This document shows positions 16,391 through 25,870 of a stretch of 64,000 nt of DNA, piece by piece. Source of the stretch: Laterigemmans sp052161645 (GTDB lineage Bacteria > Planctomycetota > Planctomycetia > Pirellulales > Pirellulaceae); NCBI GenBank assembly GCA_052161645.1, contig CP197414.1; one strand, given 5' to 3'. The translations under genes and the position numbers were made by a program. Below the pieces are notes generated by a model. The model saw only the letters and a program-made list of their open reading frames with translations. It made no database searches and was not told the DNA's origin. Position 1 is the stretch's first letter, and every line of letters starts with the position of its first letter.

Positions 16391-18766
16391 TCAGTCGGCG
16401 GTCGTGAGGCCCGCCGCCGGCAGCGCCGAGTCTTCGGCAAACTGCAAGACAACATACCAGCCGGTCTCACGCTGACCGGCTTGGCGATCCGTGACGCAAA
16501 TCGGGCAAAAAGCGACTTGCTTCGTGCCCCCGTTGGGGTCCAGCGGGTCGTGGAATTCATCGACCATGGCAGTCGCCGCAATCGCCGCTCGGGTCTGCTG
16601 CGACGCGCTTTCGGCCAGCTTCGCAGGTGCTAATTGCATCATCAGCTTTAGCTCCTCGGCCAAGACCCGGATTTCGCGGCCCCCCGCACCCTGCCGTTCC
16701 GCCTCGTTATCACCGTCGGCGGCAGCGGGTAAGTCAGCCGCCTGGGGGTTACCGCGTGTCGCCCGATCTAAGTTGGGGCTGGGGAAGCTGCGATGGTCAA
16801 TGACCAGCCCGAAGGCATCACCGGCTGAGGTTTGGTAACTGCGAGACTCCACTAGCAACGGGCGGTGCAGCGGATTGGCGATCGAGTTGAAAATTTGTAG
16901 GTCTCCGACGCTGACCGACATTCCCAAGCGGCCGATGACGCGGTCGCTTGGGCCCCCCTCTTGTTCCCAAATTGGAACTGAGAAAGCGACTTTCAGTTTG
17001 CCGGAGGGATCATTGGTGCTGGTGTAGACGGTGGAAATGACGGGGTATCGAGCGGGCGGGCGGGACTCCGCCGGGTCAAGATCATGATCTAAACCATGAA
17101 AGTACGAGCGGTAAGAAAAATTCTTGCCGATGCTGTCGCTGACTGGAGCTCGAGCCGCTTGCAGGCCACTCTCCAAGTTGATGAACATCGATTCCACGCT
17201 CACCCGTTTGACCTTTTCAAAGTCGATCAGGCGACTGTCCAGCCAGCTCTGAATGTCCTTCCAGGAGGCTCGGTCTGCCGGCGCTTGCTCCGCTCGCAAA
17301 ATCGCTTGACGGAGGCTTTCCGAGGTTGCTTCGAGCTCCAGCATTCGCCAGCGACGATCGATTTCCCCCGCGCCGGCTTGGGCCGCCAAGGTGGTTGATA
17401 ACTTTAATTGGTCGTGTGAAGCGGCGCGAGCCCGTTCGTATAACTTCCCTTCACGCACGGCGGAGAAGAGCGAAAAGGCGGAAAAGCAGCAGAGGAACAC
17501 GAGCACCGCGAGCGCCCATTGCCAATGTTTGCGTCCGAACCGCGCAAAGTGCTCGACCGGCGATTCACGTCGTGCCGAGACTGGCGCGTCGGCGAGATAG
17601 TTTTGCAAATCTGCTGCGAGGTCGAGCGCCGTCGGATACCGCTCCGTCGCTCGGTGGCGAATCGCTTTCCCACAGATAGCTGCCAGCGACGGGGGGATGC
17701 CCGCTTTGTCTCGGCTGGGATCAGCAGTCTGGCCGCTGCGGGCCTGTTGCCGAGCTTGGCCGTAGGAGAGGCCGGAGAGAGGCGTGCGGCCGGTTAATAT
17801 TTTGTAAAGAATGATTCCTAAACTGTAGATGTCACTCGGTGGCCCGAGGTTCTCCTCACCGGCCAACTGTTCCGGGCTGGCATAGTACAAAGTAAATCCT
17901 CGTGATGAAGATTCGGCCGTATCACCATGCTTCAGGTGTAAGGTATTTTCATCCGACGATTTAAAGCGGCCATCACGGCTGAACTGACCAGCCAAACCCC
18001 AGTCGATTACAACCGTCTCACCATACTTGCCCAACATGATATTTTTGGGCTTCAAATCGCGATGCACGATGCCGCGGGAATGGGCATAAGCGATCGTGTT
18101 GCATACGCTGATCAGCCGTTGGATCAGATCTCGAAAGTCGACGGTTTGCGTTTGTAATGAATTGCCATGATGTTGGTGATAGCGTTCGATCGCTTCGTCC
18201 AGGGAACCACCTCGCAACATCGGCATGGTGTAAAAGCATCGACCGTCGATCGTTTCCCCGCTGGCATAGATCGCCACCACACCTGGGTGCTCCAATCGCC
18301 CCGTAATTTCCGCCTCGCGGAGGAAATTGCGACGATGTTCTTTGTGAGTGGCGTTTTGTTGACGAATAAGCTTAATGGCCACCTCGCGGTTTAATGGGCG
18401 TTCCATGCCGCAGTAGACTTTGCCCAGCCCACCCGCGTCATGAAACTGTAAATCGACCAGTTCAGCTTGTGAGACCAGCCGCGCATAGTCTTGCTCAATT
18501 TCCGACGGTGTGGTGTCCTCGCCAGTGCCCTGGTTGTCATGCCCCAGTTTGGTTCTGCGAGTCCGCGTTCGCAACCGATCATCGACCGCTTGTAAGGATG
18601 CCACCCGCGCATTCAACGGGGCCAGCAAGTGCGGGCAATCGGCACACAAGTCTTCCAGGTTTGTGGTATCTCCTCGTTCCTGAGCGTCTTCCCAATCGTC
18701 GAGCAGTTCATCTAGACGTGCTTGATCGACTTCTGACAATTGATTGAATGGGGGTATCGGTGTCAT
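16391..18766 (-). CDS. Transmembrane Ser/Thr protein kinase with extracytoplasmic sensor
   Basis: The cytoplasmic N terminus is about 100 residues. The kinase domain follows: ATP Lys in REVAIKLI near residue 132, catalytic GIVHRDLKPKN near residue 235, VIDWGLAG (DWG instead of DFG) near residue 255, YYASPEQ activation segment and SDIYSLGIILY. The glycine loop reads DAGGLGKVY. A transmembrane helix (WALAVLVFLCCFSAFSLF) lies near residues 414-435, then ~370 residues outside. That part includes SIGKNFSYRSYFHGLDHD, typical of dCache-like small-molecule sensors. The start is ATG 18766, sharing ATGA with the sigma stop codon, so the two are translationally coupled. Confidence 0.88.
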   Translation of the reverse strand: MTPIPPFNQLSEVDQARLDELLDDWEDAQERGDTTNLEDLCADCPHLLAPLNARVASLQAVDDRLRTRTRRTKLGHDNQGTGEDTTPSEIEQDYARLVSQAELVDLQFHDAGGLGKVYCGMERPLNREVAIKLIRQQNATHKEHRRNFLREAEITGRLEHPGVVAIYASGETIDGRCFYTMPMLRGGSLDEAIERYHQHHGNSLQTQTVDFRDLIQRLISVCNTIAYAHSRGIVHRDLKPKNIMLGKYGETVVIDWGLAGQFSRDGRFKSSDENTLHLKHGDTAESSSRGFTLYYASPEQLAGEENLGPPSDIYSLGIILYKILTGRTPLSGLSYGQARQQARSGQTADPSRDKAGIPPSLAAICGKAIRHRATERYPTALDLAADLQNYLADAPVSARRESPVEHFARFGRKHWQWALAVLVFLCCFSAFSLFSAVREGKLYERARAASHDQLKLSTTLAAQAGAGEIDRRWRMLELEATSESLRQAILRAEQAPADRASWKDIQSWLDSRLIDFEKVKRVSVESMFINLESGLQAARAPVSDSIGKNFSYRSYFHGLDHDLDPAESRPPARYPVISTVYTSTNDPSGKLKVAFSVPIWEQEGGPSDRVIGRLGMSVSVGDLQIFNSIANPLHRPLLVESRSYQTSAGDAFGLVIDHRSFPSPNLDRATRGNPQAADLPAAADGDNEAERQGAGGREIRVLAEELKLMMQLAPAKLAESASQQTRAAIAATAMVDEFHDPLDPNGGTKQVAFCPICVTDRQAGQRETGWYVVLQFAEDSALPAAGLTTAD

Positions 18767-19404
18767 AGCGGCGGTAGCTCTCCCTTGAGCTTTTCGGACA
18801 ACAACAGGCGGGCTTTCCGCCAACGGCGTTTGACCGTGCGAACGTCTACGGCCAACAGTCCGGCAGCCTCATCTTGTTGCATGCTGTGGTACCAAACCAA
18901 ATCAAAAATTTCTCGCTCTTGCTCGGGCAACGCTTCCACCGCACGATGAAATTCGGCCCACTCGCTCAGCCGATCGGGATCGCCCGTGGCGTCGACGGGA
19001 TGCAAGCGATCGGCCCCCGCGGAGCCCTCGCCGACTCCCCCGCGAGGTTGCGTATGGTGATTCGCCGCGAGCCCCTGCGCGCCCGTATATTGTCGATAGA
19101 GATCGATCAGTTCGAAACGCAGACTGCGGGCCGCCAAGCGAAAAAAGTGGGTTGAGTCATGAATCACTACTTCGTCGGCCGCCAAAGTCCGCTGCAGCCG
19201 AAACCAGGCCCGATGCAGTACGTCCTCAGTCTCTTCCCAGCGTCGCACGGCCGGTGATGACCCTCGCAGCATTTTGCGAGACAGTCGCACCAGACGGTCA
19301 TACACCCCCGCCAATAATTCGTCGCGGGCCGCTTCGTCGCCATCGCGAAAACGATTAATTAAACCGGTGATCAACACGGTCTGGTTTTCAAGCTCGGACA
19401 TCAA
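18763..19404 (-). CDS. ECF sigma factor coupled to a Ser/Thr kinase
   Basis: A 213-residue sigma-70 family protein of the planctomycete ECF type. Region 2 is LINRFRDGDEAARDELLAGVYDRLVRLSRKML, WEETEDVLHRAWFRLQRTL and FFRLAARSLRFELIDLYRQ. Region 4 is ALPEQEREIFDLVWYHSMQQDEAAGLLAVDVRTVKRRWRKARLLL. A long linker rich in Gly, Asp and Ala (residues ~110-140) separates them. No anti-sigma gene follows; instead the stop codon overlaps the start of the membrane kinase (ATGA). In other planctomycetes ECF factors next to kinases are thought to be controlled by phosphorylation, so a direct kinase-sigma pair is inferred. Confidence 0.9.
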   Translation of the reverse strand: MMSELENQTVLITGLINRFRDGDEAARDELLAGVYDRLVRLSRKMLRGSSPAVRRWEETEDVLHRAWFRLQRTLAADEVVIHDSTHFFRLAARSLRFELIDLYRQYTGAQGLAANHHTQPRGGVGEGSAGADRLHPVDATGDPDRLSEWAEFHRAVEALPEQEREIFDLVWYHSMQQDEAAGLLAVDVRTVKRRWRKARLLLSEKLKGELPPL

Positions 19405-19709
19405 TGAACCCGGTTATTGTCGCAAAATCTGTCATCGTCGCGGCTGGTCGTTTGGGGGATTATGACCCTCATGGAAAAGCGTGACTGCCCCGCGACAGTT
19501 GAAACGCCGGAAATCTGCCGCTTTTCAGAAAAAATCAGGAAAATCTCAGGAATCGTTGTCCCCCGCGGCTGAGTTTTTTCGCTTAGCTGTTGAATCGGCC
19601 GGGAAATCAGTGCCGGTTCAGGTGTCGGTCATCGTTCGCTGCTGGCGTCTTGGCCATTGCGGCACGAATGCACGCATTCCCAACTCAATTGACCTGCTCA
19701 CGGCGATTT
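19405..19709. promoter_or_regulatory. Divergent spacer between ECF sigma gene and transporter
   Basis: About 300 bases without a convincing gene. It must hold promoters for the minus-strand sigma-kinase pair and the plus-strand transporter. The transporter's open frame extends into it (to 19590), but that extension is Arg/Cys-rich and unlike the family, so I treat it as non-coding. No promoter boxes were assigned. Confidence 0.4.
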
Positions 19710-20957
19710 ATGTCTCTCCTCACCACGCCTCCTGCGCTGCGCCGTTTCGCCAAACTTGATTGGCGGTTGTCCAGCTTGTTGCTGGGATTGCTCGCCGCAT
19801 ACGCGTTGGCAATCCTATGCCCGGCACCCGGTGCGAGTCTGCGGGAAACGCTGTTTTGGCAAGGCAAATGGGGATTGAATGTTTCGTTTAGCCATCTTTT
19901 GTTGGCGCTGTTAATGTTCTGCGGGGGATTGGCGGCGACATCCCATTGCCGGTACCCCTTACGAAAACGGAGTCGCAGGCTGATGTTGGCGACCTTCGTC
20001 TCTTGGTGGATGCCGCTGGTTTCAATGATGTCGCTGGTGTTGGTGATGCGGTTTCTTTTGGCTCCCGCGTTGCCAGTCGCTTATCCGCAAATAGTGACCG
20101 GTTTGCTGGTGTTGGCGGCGATGCCGGCGGCCAACTCGTCGATTGGCTGGACGCATTTGATTGGCGGCAACCTTAACTTGGCGCTCGGTTTGGTAATCCT
20201 CAACACGTTGACAGTGCCCCTCTGTGCGCCGCTCGTGTTTCAACTCGGCGGCGTCACGGTAGCGGGGTCCTTCATCGTGGGGACGATGTGGCTGGCCAGT
20301 TGGATCGTGGTTCCGGCGGCCAGCGGATTCTTTGTCGCTCGGGTGCGATCCAGCAGACAACGAAACCGCCGCGGTTCCGTTCCCGGACGGGGGGTGACGA
20401 AATGGTGCGCCCTAATGGTGATCGTGCTGCTCAATTACATCAACGCCTCGGCGGTGCTGCCGCAGTTCGTGGAGGGGGAATCCGGGGCCAGCGGCCCCGT
20501 GGTGCTGTTGGCCGTCGCCTTAATCGCTGCCTTTTGCCTGCTCAATCAATGGCAGGCCCGTTTGCTGTTTCAGTGGTTGCCGATCGCGATCGCGGACCAA
20601 GCAGCCATCCGCCTCGGAATCACGATGAAGAACACCGGGGCGGGGCTCGTTTTCGCAGGAGCCAGTTTGAGCAACCAACCGCTCGCCCTGTTGCCAATCC
20701 TAATCTTGACCATCATGCAACATCTTGCTGCCGGTTTGACGGCGGCTAATTACACTAGGGTGTCAGCTCGTCAATTGCGCTGGTCCCGGAGCTATCCTGA
20801 TACTCCAGCGAGCAACGCGCTGCAGGCTAAGTTGGCTTCCTTTCGCTCCTTCGATGTAACACAACCTCATGTTGATTCGCCGCTTCCAGAGATTGATCCA
20901 CTGGTCTCAGATTCATTGGCCGCAGATCCAATGGTCTCAGAATCGAGAGCCAGGTAA
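19710..20957 (+). CDS. BASS-family (bile acid:Na+ symporter-like) transporter
   Basis: A polytopic membrane protein with about nine to ten hydrophobic helices. It shows the internal repeat layout of the bile acid:sodium symporter / arsenite-permease-related fold: GLLVLAAMPAANSSIGWTHLIGGNLNLALGLVILNTL, then ADQAAIRLGITMKNTGAGLVFAG. The motifs MPAxNSxxWT and TMKNTGAG sit where BASS proteins bind sodium. The substrate is unknown. The start is placed at ATG 19710 (MSLLTTPP); an earlier in-frame start at 19590 is possible. The ~65-residue tail is hydrophilic and repetitive (DPLVSDSL, DPMVSES). The tail overlaps the next open frame by 89 bases. Confidence 0.75.
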   Translation: MSLLTTPPALRRFAKLDWRLSSLLLGLLAAYALAILCPAPGASLRETLFWQGKWGLNVSFSHLLLALLMFCGGLAATSHCRYPLRKRSRRLMLATFVSWWMPLVSMMSLVLVMRFLLAPALPVAYPQIVTGLLVLAAMPAANSSIGWTHLIGGNLNLALGLVILNTLTVPLCAPLVFQLGGVTVAGSFIVGTMWLASWIVVPAASGFFVARVRSSRQRNRRGSVPGRGVTKWCALMVIVLLNYINASAVLPQFVEGESGASGPVVLLAVALIAAFCLLNQWQARLLFQWLPIAIADQAAIRLGITMKNTGAGLVFAGASLSNQPLALLPILILTIMQHLAAGLTAANYTRVSARQLRWSRSYPDTPASNALQAKLASFRSFDVTQPHVDSPLPEIDPLVSDSLAADPMVSESRAR

Positions 20958-23715
20958 TTTAGAAGCTGAGATTCCGCAGTCAATTACCCACCATTCGCTG
21001 CGAGACGCGAGGTTTTGTTTTCGGTTGTTGCTCGTCGTGTCGTGCCTAGCTTGCCAACCAGCGGTGCTCGCGCAAGCGCAAACGGCCGTCAGTGGCAGCC
21101 CCGACCAAGTAGCTGGGCAAGCAGTTGAAAGGGCTCAAACGCCCGAAAGCCTAATTCAGCTTCGTTTGCAAACGGATCAACCGGCTGGCGGGCTTGATTT
21201 GAGTGAACTGTATGGCGGGGTCAGTTTTGACGGGGAGATCCAGTCTCCCGAACAGTTTTTTGGTTTTCCGCTCGCTGCACGGCATTTGCGGCACGATCAA
21301 CTGGTGGCCTACGCTCGATACTTGGCAAACGCTAGCCCCCATTTACGCTTGCTGCCCTACGCCGACTCGCACGGTGGGCGACCACTTTATGTGTTGATGG
21401 CTCACCGCAACGCGGATGACATCGAGTTGCCGAGGTTGCTCGATCGTCGACGTGAGTTAACTCAGGGACAAGCCGAATCGCTGTCGAGCGACCGACCGGT
21501 CGTTTATTTTGGCTATTCCATCCATGGCGATGAAGCGAGTGGTGCGAACGCCTTTCCCGCCGTAGCCTACTACTTGGCAGCCGCCGATGATTCCCGCCGC
21601 AACCAAGTTTTGGACGAAGCTGTCTTACTGCTCGATCCCTGTTTGAATCCTGACGGGTCGGATCGGTTTGCCAATTGGGCCAATGAAAATCGTGGCCTGT
21701 ACGCGAACCCCAGTGATAGCGATCGGGAACACAATCAACCTTGGCCAGGGGGCAGGACCAACTATTACTGGTTTGATCTCAACCGTGATTGGTTGCCCAC
21801 AACCCATCCGGAAAGTCGCGGGCGGATTGCGCTGTTCCATCGTTGGAAGCCGAACGTGGTGCTTGATTTCCACGAAATGGGTGGCAGCAGTAGTTATTTC
21901 TTTCAACCTGGGATTCCGGCCCGTAATAATCCGCTCACGCCGGACACTGTTTTTAAGCTCACCAAAGCTTTCGCTCGCCAGCACGCGGCGGCTTTCGACG
22001 TGGCCGGAGAAGCATTTTTTACGGAAGAGCGTTTTGATGATTTCTACATGGGCAAAGGCAGCACCTATCCCGACCTGCACGGCGCCATCGGTATTTTGTT
22101 TGAGCAAGGCAGCACGCGTGGGTTGATCAGTCACAACGATCAATTTCAGCGAACGTTTGCCGAGACGGTTGCCAACCAAATTCGCACATCGTTATCGAGC
22201 ATCGATGCCACTCTCGAACTTCGCAACCAGTTGCTCCAACATCAACTTGATTTCTACGCCACCGCGACGGCACGCGCCGAAGCCGCCGGAATTACCGCTT
22301 ATCTGCTGACTGCCGCGGGAGATTCCAGCCGCCTGGTCGCAGCTGCCGAGTTGCTCAACCGGCATCAGATTTCTTGCTGGCGGAATGCGGAAAGCTTACA
22401 AGTTGACGGTCAAACCTGGAGTCCCGGTCAAGTTTTGATCGTGCCCACCGCGCAGCCTGAATGTCGGTTCCTCGAATCTTTAATGCAAACGCAACAGACT
22501 TTCCAGGAGAATATTTTTTATGATGTTTCTACTTGGCACCTACCATCCGCTTTTGATTTAGACGCAATCAGTTACCAGAGCGACCTGCCCGAGGCCTGGC
22601 GGAAACCTTATACACAGTCATCGGCCTCCGACAGTTCGCCGTCGGGCAGTGATCATGCGAACGTGATTGCCGGTTTTGCCATTGATCCGGTCAGTTTGGA
22701 GGCACCCCGGTTGGTCGCAAAATTGCTGGCTAATGATGTTCAAGTGCGAGTGGCCTACGCTGGTTTTGAAACAGGCAGCGAGGACGAACCTGGCCGCGCG
22801 TGGCCAGCCGGCACTTGGCTAGTGCTGCGGGCTGTCAATCAGCAACGCTGGGATCGAGCGGTCGAACTGTTGACAGCCGCCGATCAGGCAGCGTTAACGA
22901 TCGGGACACTGAGGAGCGGTCTGACCGAAATCGGCCCCGACTTGGGCAGCAACGACAACTGGGTCGTGCCCCAGCCACGTGTGCTGTTGGTCGTTGGCGA
23001 TGGAACCAGCAGCTACGGCGTCGGTTCGCTTTGGTATTTCCTTGACCATCGCTTGCGTTTGCCCGTCACTCTCGTGGATACCGATCGCTTGTCCCGCATC
23101 GACTTGCGAGATTATTCCTGCATTGTTTTGCCCGCCGGTAGCTTTAGCGACTGGGGACAAACCGAGATCGAAGCCTTACAAAACTTTACTGAGTCCGGCG
23201 GCACGCTGGTGGCGGTCGAATCGGCGATTGGATGGTTACAACGCAAGCAACTGTTGAGCAAAGTCGTCGACGACGAAAACGGCCAGTCCGCGGAACCATC
23301 AGCGAATGGTAGTTCGGCAACATCAACACCTCCGCGGTTTGGTGAAGCAGCGGACCGCAAGGCGTTGGAGAGCATTGCGGGGGCGATTTTTCAAACCGCT
23401 GTCGATTCCACGCATCCTTTGGCTTTCGGTTTTCCTGATGAGCAGGTACCCGCCTTCCGCACCAGCACCAGCCGTTATCCTCTGCCAAAAAATCCGTACG
23501 CTACGGCAGCCCAATATGATTCCGTGCTGGCTGGTTATGTCAGTCAAGACAATCGCCAGCAACTCGCTGGCACGGCTGCGGTTTGGGCTGAGAATATCGG
23601 TCGCGGGCGAATCATTTGTATTGCTGACAACCCAGTCTTTCGAGGTTATTTTCGCGGCTCCGAAAGGTTTCTCAGCAACGCCGTCTTAATCGGACCAACA
23701 ATCCGAGTGCCCTAA
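20869..23715 (+). CDS. Secreted M14-family zinc carboxypeptidase with GATase-like domain
   Basis: An N-terminal signal-type segment (FRLLLVVSCLACQPAVLAQA) lies near residues 50-70, after a long hydrophilic lead, so the true start is probably downstream of ATG 20869. The M14 peptidase domain shows HLRLLPYADSHGGRPLYVL, then YSIHGDEASGANAF with the HxxE zinc ligands, DPCLNPDGSDRF, DLNRDW, and VLDFHEMGG with the third zinc His. The catalytic Glu is likely in ILFEQGSTRG. The C-terminal third (GDGTSSYGVGSLWYFLDH, CIVLPAGSFSDWG, FTESGGTLVAVESAI) resembles a glutamine-amidotransferase-like fold, common in planctomycete M14 proteins. It probably cleaves peptides in the periplasm. Confidence 0.85.
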   Translation: MLIRRFQRLIHWSQIHWPQIQWSQNREPGNLEAEIPQSITHHSLRDARFCFRLLLVVSCLACQPAVLAQAQTAVSGSPDQVAGQAVERAQTPESLIQLRLQTDQPAGGLDLSELYGGVSFDGEIQSPEQFFGFPLAARHLRHDQLVAYARYLANASPHLRLLPYADSHGGRPLYVLMAHRNADDIELPRLLDRRRELTQGQAESLSSDRPVVYFGYSIHGDEASGANAFPAVAYYLAAADDSRRNQVLDEAVLLLDPCLNPDGSDRFANWANENRGLYANPSDSDREHNQPWPGGRTNYYWFDLNRDWLPTTHPESRGRIALFHRWKPNVVLDFHEMGGSSSYFFQPGIPARNNPLTPDTVFKLTKAFARQHAAAFDVAGEAFFTEERFDDFYMGKGSTYPDLHGAIGILFEQGSTRGLISHNDQFQRTFAETVANQIRTSLSSIDATLELRNQLLQHQLDFYATATARAEAAGITAYLLTAAGDSSRLVAAAELLNRHQISCWRNAESLQVDGQTWSPGQVLIVPTAQPECRFLESLMQTQQTFQENIFYDVSTWHLPSAFDLDAISYQSDLPEAWRKPYTQSSASDSSPSGSDHANVIAGFAIDPVSLEAPRLVAKLLANDVQVRVAYAGFETGSEDEPGRAWPAGTWLVLRAVNQQRWDRAVELLTAADQAALTIGTLRSGLTEIGPDLGSNDNWVVPQPRVLLVVGDGTSSYGVGSLWYFLDHRLRLPVTLVDTDRLSRIDLRDYSCIVLPAGSFSDWGQTEIEALQNFTESGGTLVAVESAIGWLQRKQLLSKVVDDENGQSAEPSANGSSATSTPPRFGEAADRKALESIAGAIFQTAVDSTHPLAFGFPDEQVPAFRTSTSRYPLPKNPYATAAQYDSVLAGYVSQDNRQQLAGTAAVWAENIGRGRIICIADNPVFRGYFRGSERFLSNAVLIGPTIRVP

Positions 23716-23741
23716 GGCAACGACTAGCCTGCAACAAAAGG

Positions 23742-23768
23742 ACAGTGGCCATCGCCAAAACCGCTAAT
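23742..23768. repeat. Diverged inverted copy of the 28-bp dispersed repeat
   Basis: The minus strand reads TTAGCGGTTTTGGCGATGGC, a diverged version of the 7578 repeat and close to the inverted copy at 14212. It sits between two convergent genes. Confidence 0.6.
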
Positions 23769-23803
23769 GGTTCGCGGGGCTCGTAATACTCTCGGATAAA
23801 CCC

Positions 23804-25153
23804 TTAACCGAGCACCATCCTGGCGACGGAAAAGTAGATCACGATCCCCAAGATATCGATGATGCCTGTCACGAACGGAGTGCTCATCAATGCCGGGTCC
23901 AACCCCAGACGTTTAAACATTAAGGGTAAGATTGAGCCAGCGAAACAGCCGGCGATCACGATGCCGATCAACGTGATCGGCAACACGGTGGCCGCTGTTA
24001 TCGAAGGTGCCATAAAGACTGCAACGATGAAGCCGAGTGATGCTAGAAAAGCTCCCAGCATTAATCCCATCAACAACTCTCGCACCATCACACGGACCCA
24101 GTCAGTTAACTTGACATCGCCACTGTTGAGTGCCGTAATCACCAACGTGGCGGCTTGGCTGCCTGAATTGCCACCGCTGCTGATAATCAAAGGAATAAAC
24201 AGCACTAGCCAACGATACTTTTCTAACTCTTCATCAAATCCCTTCAGGGCAATAGCAGTTAGCAAGGCGGCGAAAAACAGGATCGTCAACCACGGGGCTC
24301 GTTTGCCCACCAGTTTCATCAAGTCGATCCGCAGGTAACTCTGCTCCAGCGGATTCACACCGGCAATCCGTTGGACATCCTCGGTCAACTCTTCGCGGAC
24401 AACGTCAATCACATCATCGTGGGTAATGATCCCCAGTAGATGGCGTCCAGCATCGACGACGGGTATCGCCAACAAGTCGTAACGTTCGACCCTTTCGGCG
24501 ACCGTTTCTTGATCCTCGTGCACCGAGACTGTGACGACGTCGGTTTCCATCAAGTCGGCCAACTTTCGCTCGGGATGGCCCAGGTAGGAAATCAGCTGAC
24601 GTCCCGAAACCACACCCCTCAGCACGTTGTCGTCATCGACGACATATAGGTAGTAAATGGTCTCGAGATTCTCCGCTTGCATGCTGATCGCTTCTAGCGC
24701 TTCGCGAATCAGCATCCGCTCGCCCAGTTTGGCCACCTCGCTGGTCATCAACGCTCCAGCCGAGCCGGCTGGAAAAGCGATCAGCCGCATGATGTCGCGG
24801 CGATCGGCCGTGGGCAGTAAAGGCAGCAGCTCGGCGACCCGCTCCTCTTTTAACTCCTGCAGTAAATCGACTCGATCGTCCGCAGCCAACTCCTTGATCA
24901 GATTGGCTAGCTCAGCCGGCGATTCGTGCGCTAAGATCTTCAGTTGCCGGGAGTTGTGGAAATAACCAAAAATTTCCGCCCGTCGCACGGGATCGGCGTG
25001 TCGCAGCACGGCCCACGCTTCCGGCGCCGTCAGCCCCTCCATGAACTCCGCCGTGCGTCCTGGATTCAAAGCTTCGCAGAACTCCTTCAACTCACCCTGG
25101 TTGTTCTCCTCCAGCATTTCTCGCAGTTCTGGTAGAAACAGCGTATTGACCAT
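23804..25153 (-). CDS. mgtE: Magnesium transporter MgtE
   Basis: A cytoplasmic N domain of HEAT-like helices comes first (ELREMLEENNQGELKEFCEAL, DDRVDLLQEL). Two CBS domains follow (residues ~135-255: AGALMTSE, YYLYVVDDDNVLRGVVSGRQLI, LMETDVVTV, AIPVVDAGRHLLGIITHDDVIDV). Five transmembrane helices carry the MgtE signature PLIISSGGNSGSQAATLVIT. The CBS part senses intracellular Mg2+ and gates the channel. The start is ATG 25153 (MVNTLFLPEL); seven more codons are open upstream. The length of 449 residues is normal. Confidence 0.94.
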   Translation of the reverse strand: MVNTLFLPELREMLEENNQGELKEFCEALNPGRTAEFMEGLTAPEAWAVLRHADPVRRAEIFGYFHNSRQLKILAHESPAELANLIKELAADDRVDLLQELKEERVAELLPLLPTADRRDIMRLIAFPAGSAGALMTSEVAKLGERMLIREALEAISMQAENLETIYYLYVVDDDNVLRGVVSGRQLISYLGHPERKLADLMETDVVTVSVHEDQETVAERVERYDLLAIPVVDAGRHLLGIITHDDVIDVVREELTEDVQRIAGVNPLEQSYLRIDLMKLVGKRAPWLTILFFAALLTAIALKGFDEELEKYRWLVLFIPLIISSGGNSGSQAATLVITALNSGDVKLTDWVRVMVRELLMGLMLGAFLASLGFIVAVFMAPSITAATVLPITLIGIVIAGCFAGSILPLMFKRLGLDPALMSTPFVTGIIDILGIVIYFSVARMVLG

Positions 25154-25303
25154 CAGCAAAAACCGGCAGAGCAAGCAGGAAAGAATGCCACACGACGGTG
25201 GCCGCCTCTACGAACGTCTAGCTTAACCACAACAAACGCGGCAAACAGGGGGCCGCGAATGGTTCAAGCAAGCCGGCAGATGAAATCCCGCTGGCCGCAG
25301 GAG

Positions 25304-25367
25304 CCTGCTCATGGAGCGCTTCGCCGACGGGTCGCCCTGCTCATGGAGCGCTTCGCCGACGGGTCGC
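25304..25367. repeat. 32-bp direct tandem repeat
   Basis: Two adjacent, identical 32-bp units (core TGGAGCGCTTCGCCGACGGG). They lie in the 330-base space between mgtE and the cupin pseudogene, where no gene was recognised. Confidence 0.8.
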
Positions 25368-25480
25368 CCTGCTTACGGGGGCTTAGTATACTAACGAACC
25401 AATTCAAGCTCATGGCCCCATGCTCTCCGCCAATTGTTTCCCGGGTGCGTTAGCTTGGTGCTGCTGCGGGCCGCATTCGT

Positions 25481-25870
25481 TTGCTGCGGCATCAGTCTCC
25501 GAAAGCACTCGTGCTTCGTTCTGTTCCCGGCAGCCTTTCGGTGCGGGGCAGCGGTGCTGGCTTCATTGCCACTCGCGTCGGTTGGCAAGCTTTCTTCCAG
25601 ATCGGCGGGCCTGTCGAGAACAAGGGCAGGCTGACTTATATTGTTGGATGCAGCGACTCGCTGTTAATTTCACCGGCAGTCCTTGGTGACCTCTGTTTGA
25701 ATTTGTTGTAGTTGCCGCCTCACTCGGTCCAAACTCAGCACACGCACCCCAGTTGTCGCCCGGGGATGATCATCAGCGGCGAAGGGGTTTGCCGAACTCG
25801 AGAGCAATCTTATGCTTTATCGCCCGGTATGCTGTTCAAAAATCGCCGCCGATGCTGTGCATATGCGGCC
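25481..25870 (+). pseudogene. Decayed cupin-domain protein
   Basis: In one frame the sequence reads GFIATRVGWQAFFQIGGPVE, NKGRLTYIVGCSDSLLISP and AVLGDLCLNLL, then a TAG stop at 25709-25711. The same frame continues LPPHSVQTQHTHPSCRPGMI, ISGEGVCRT, then LSPGMLF. QTQHTHPS followed by GxGxC and LxPGMxF is the metal-site layout of a cupin barrel. After about 25840 the matching text (KIAADAVHM) is in a neighbouring frame. One in-frame stop plus a probable frameshift mark a pseudogene. The downstream frame 25883-26086, with one hydrophobic stretch, may be its wreckage; I do not call it a gene. Confidence 0.5.
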
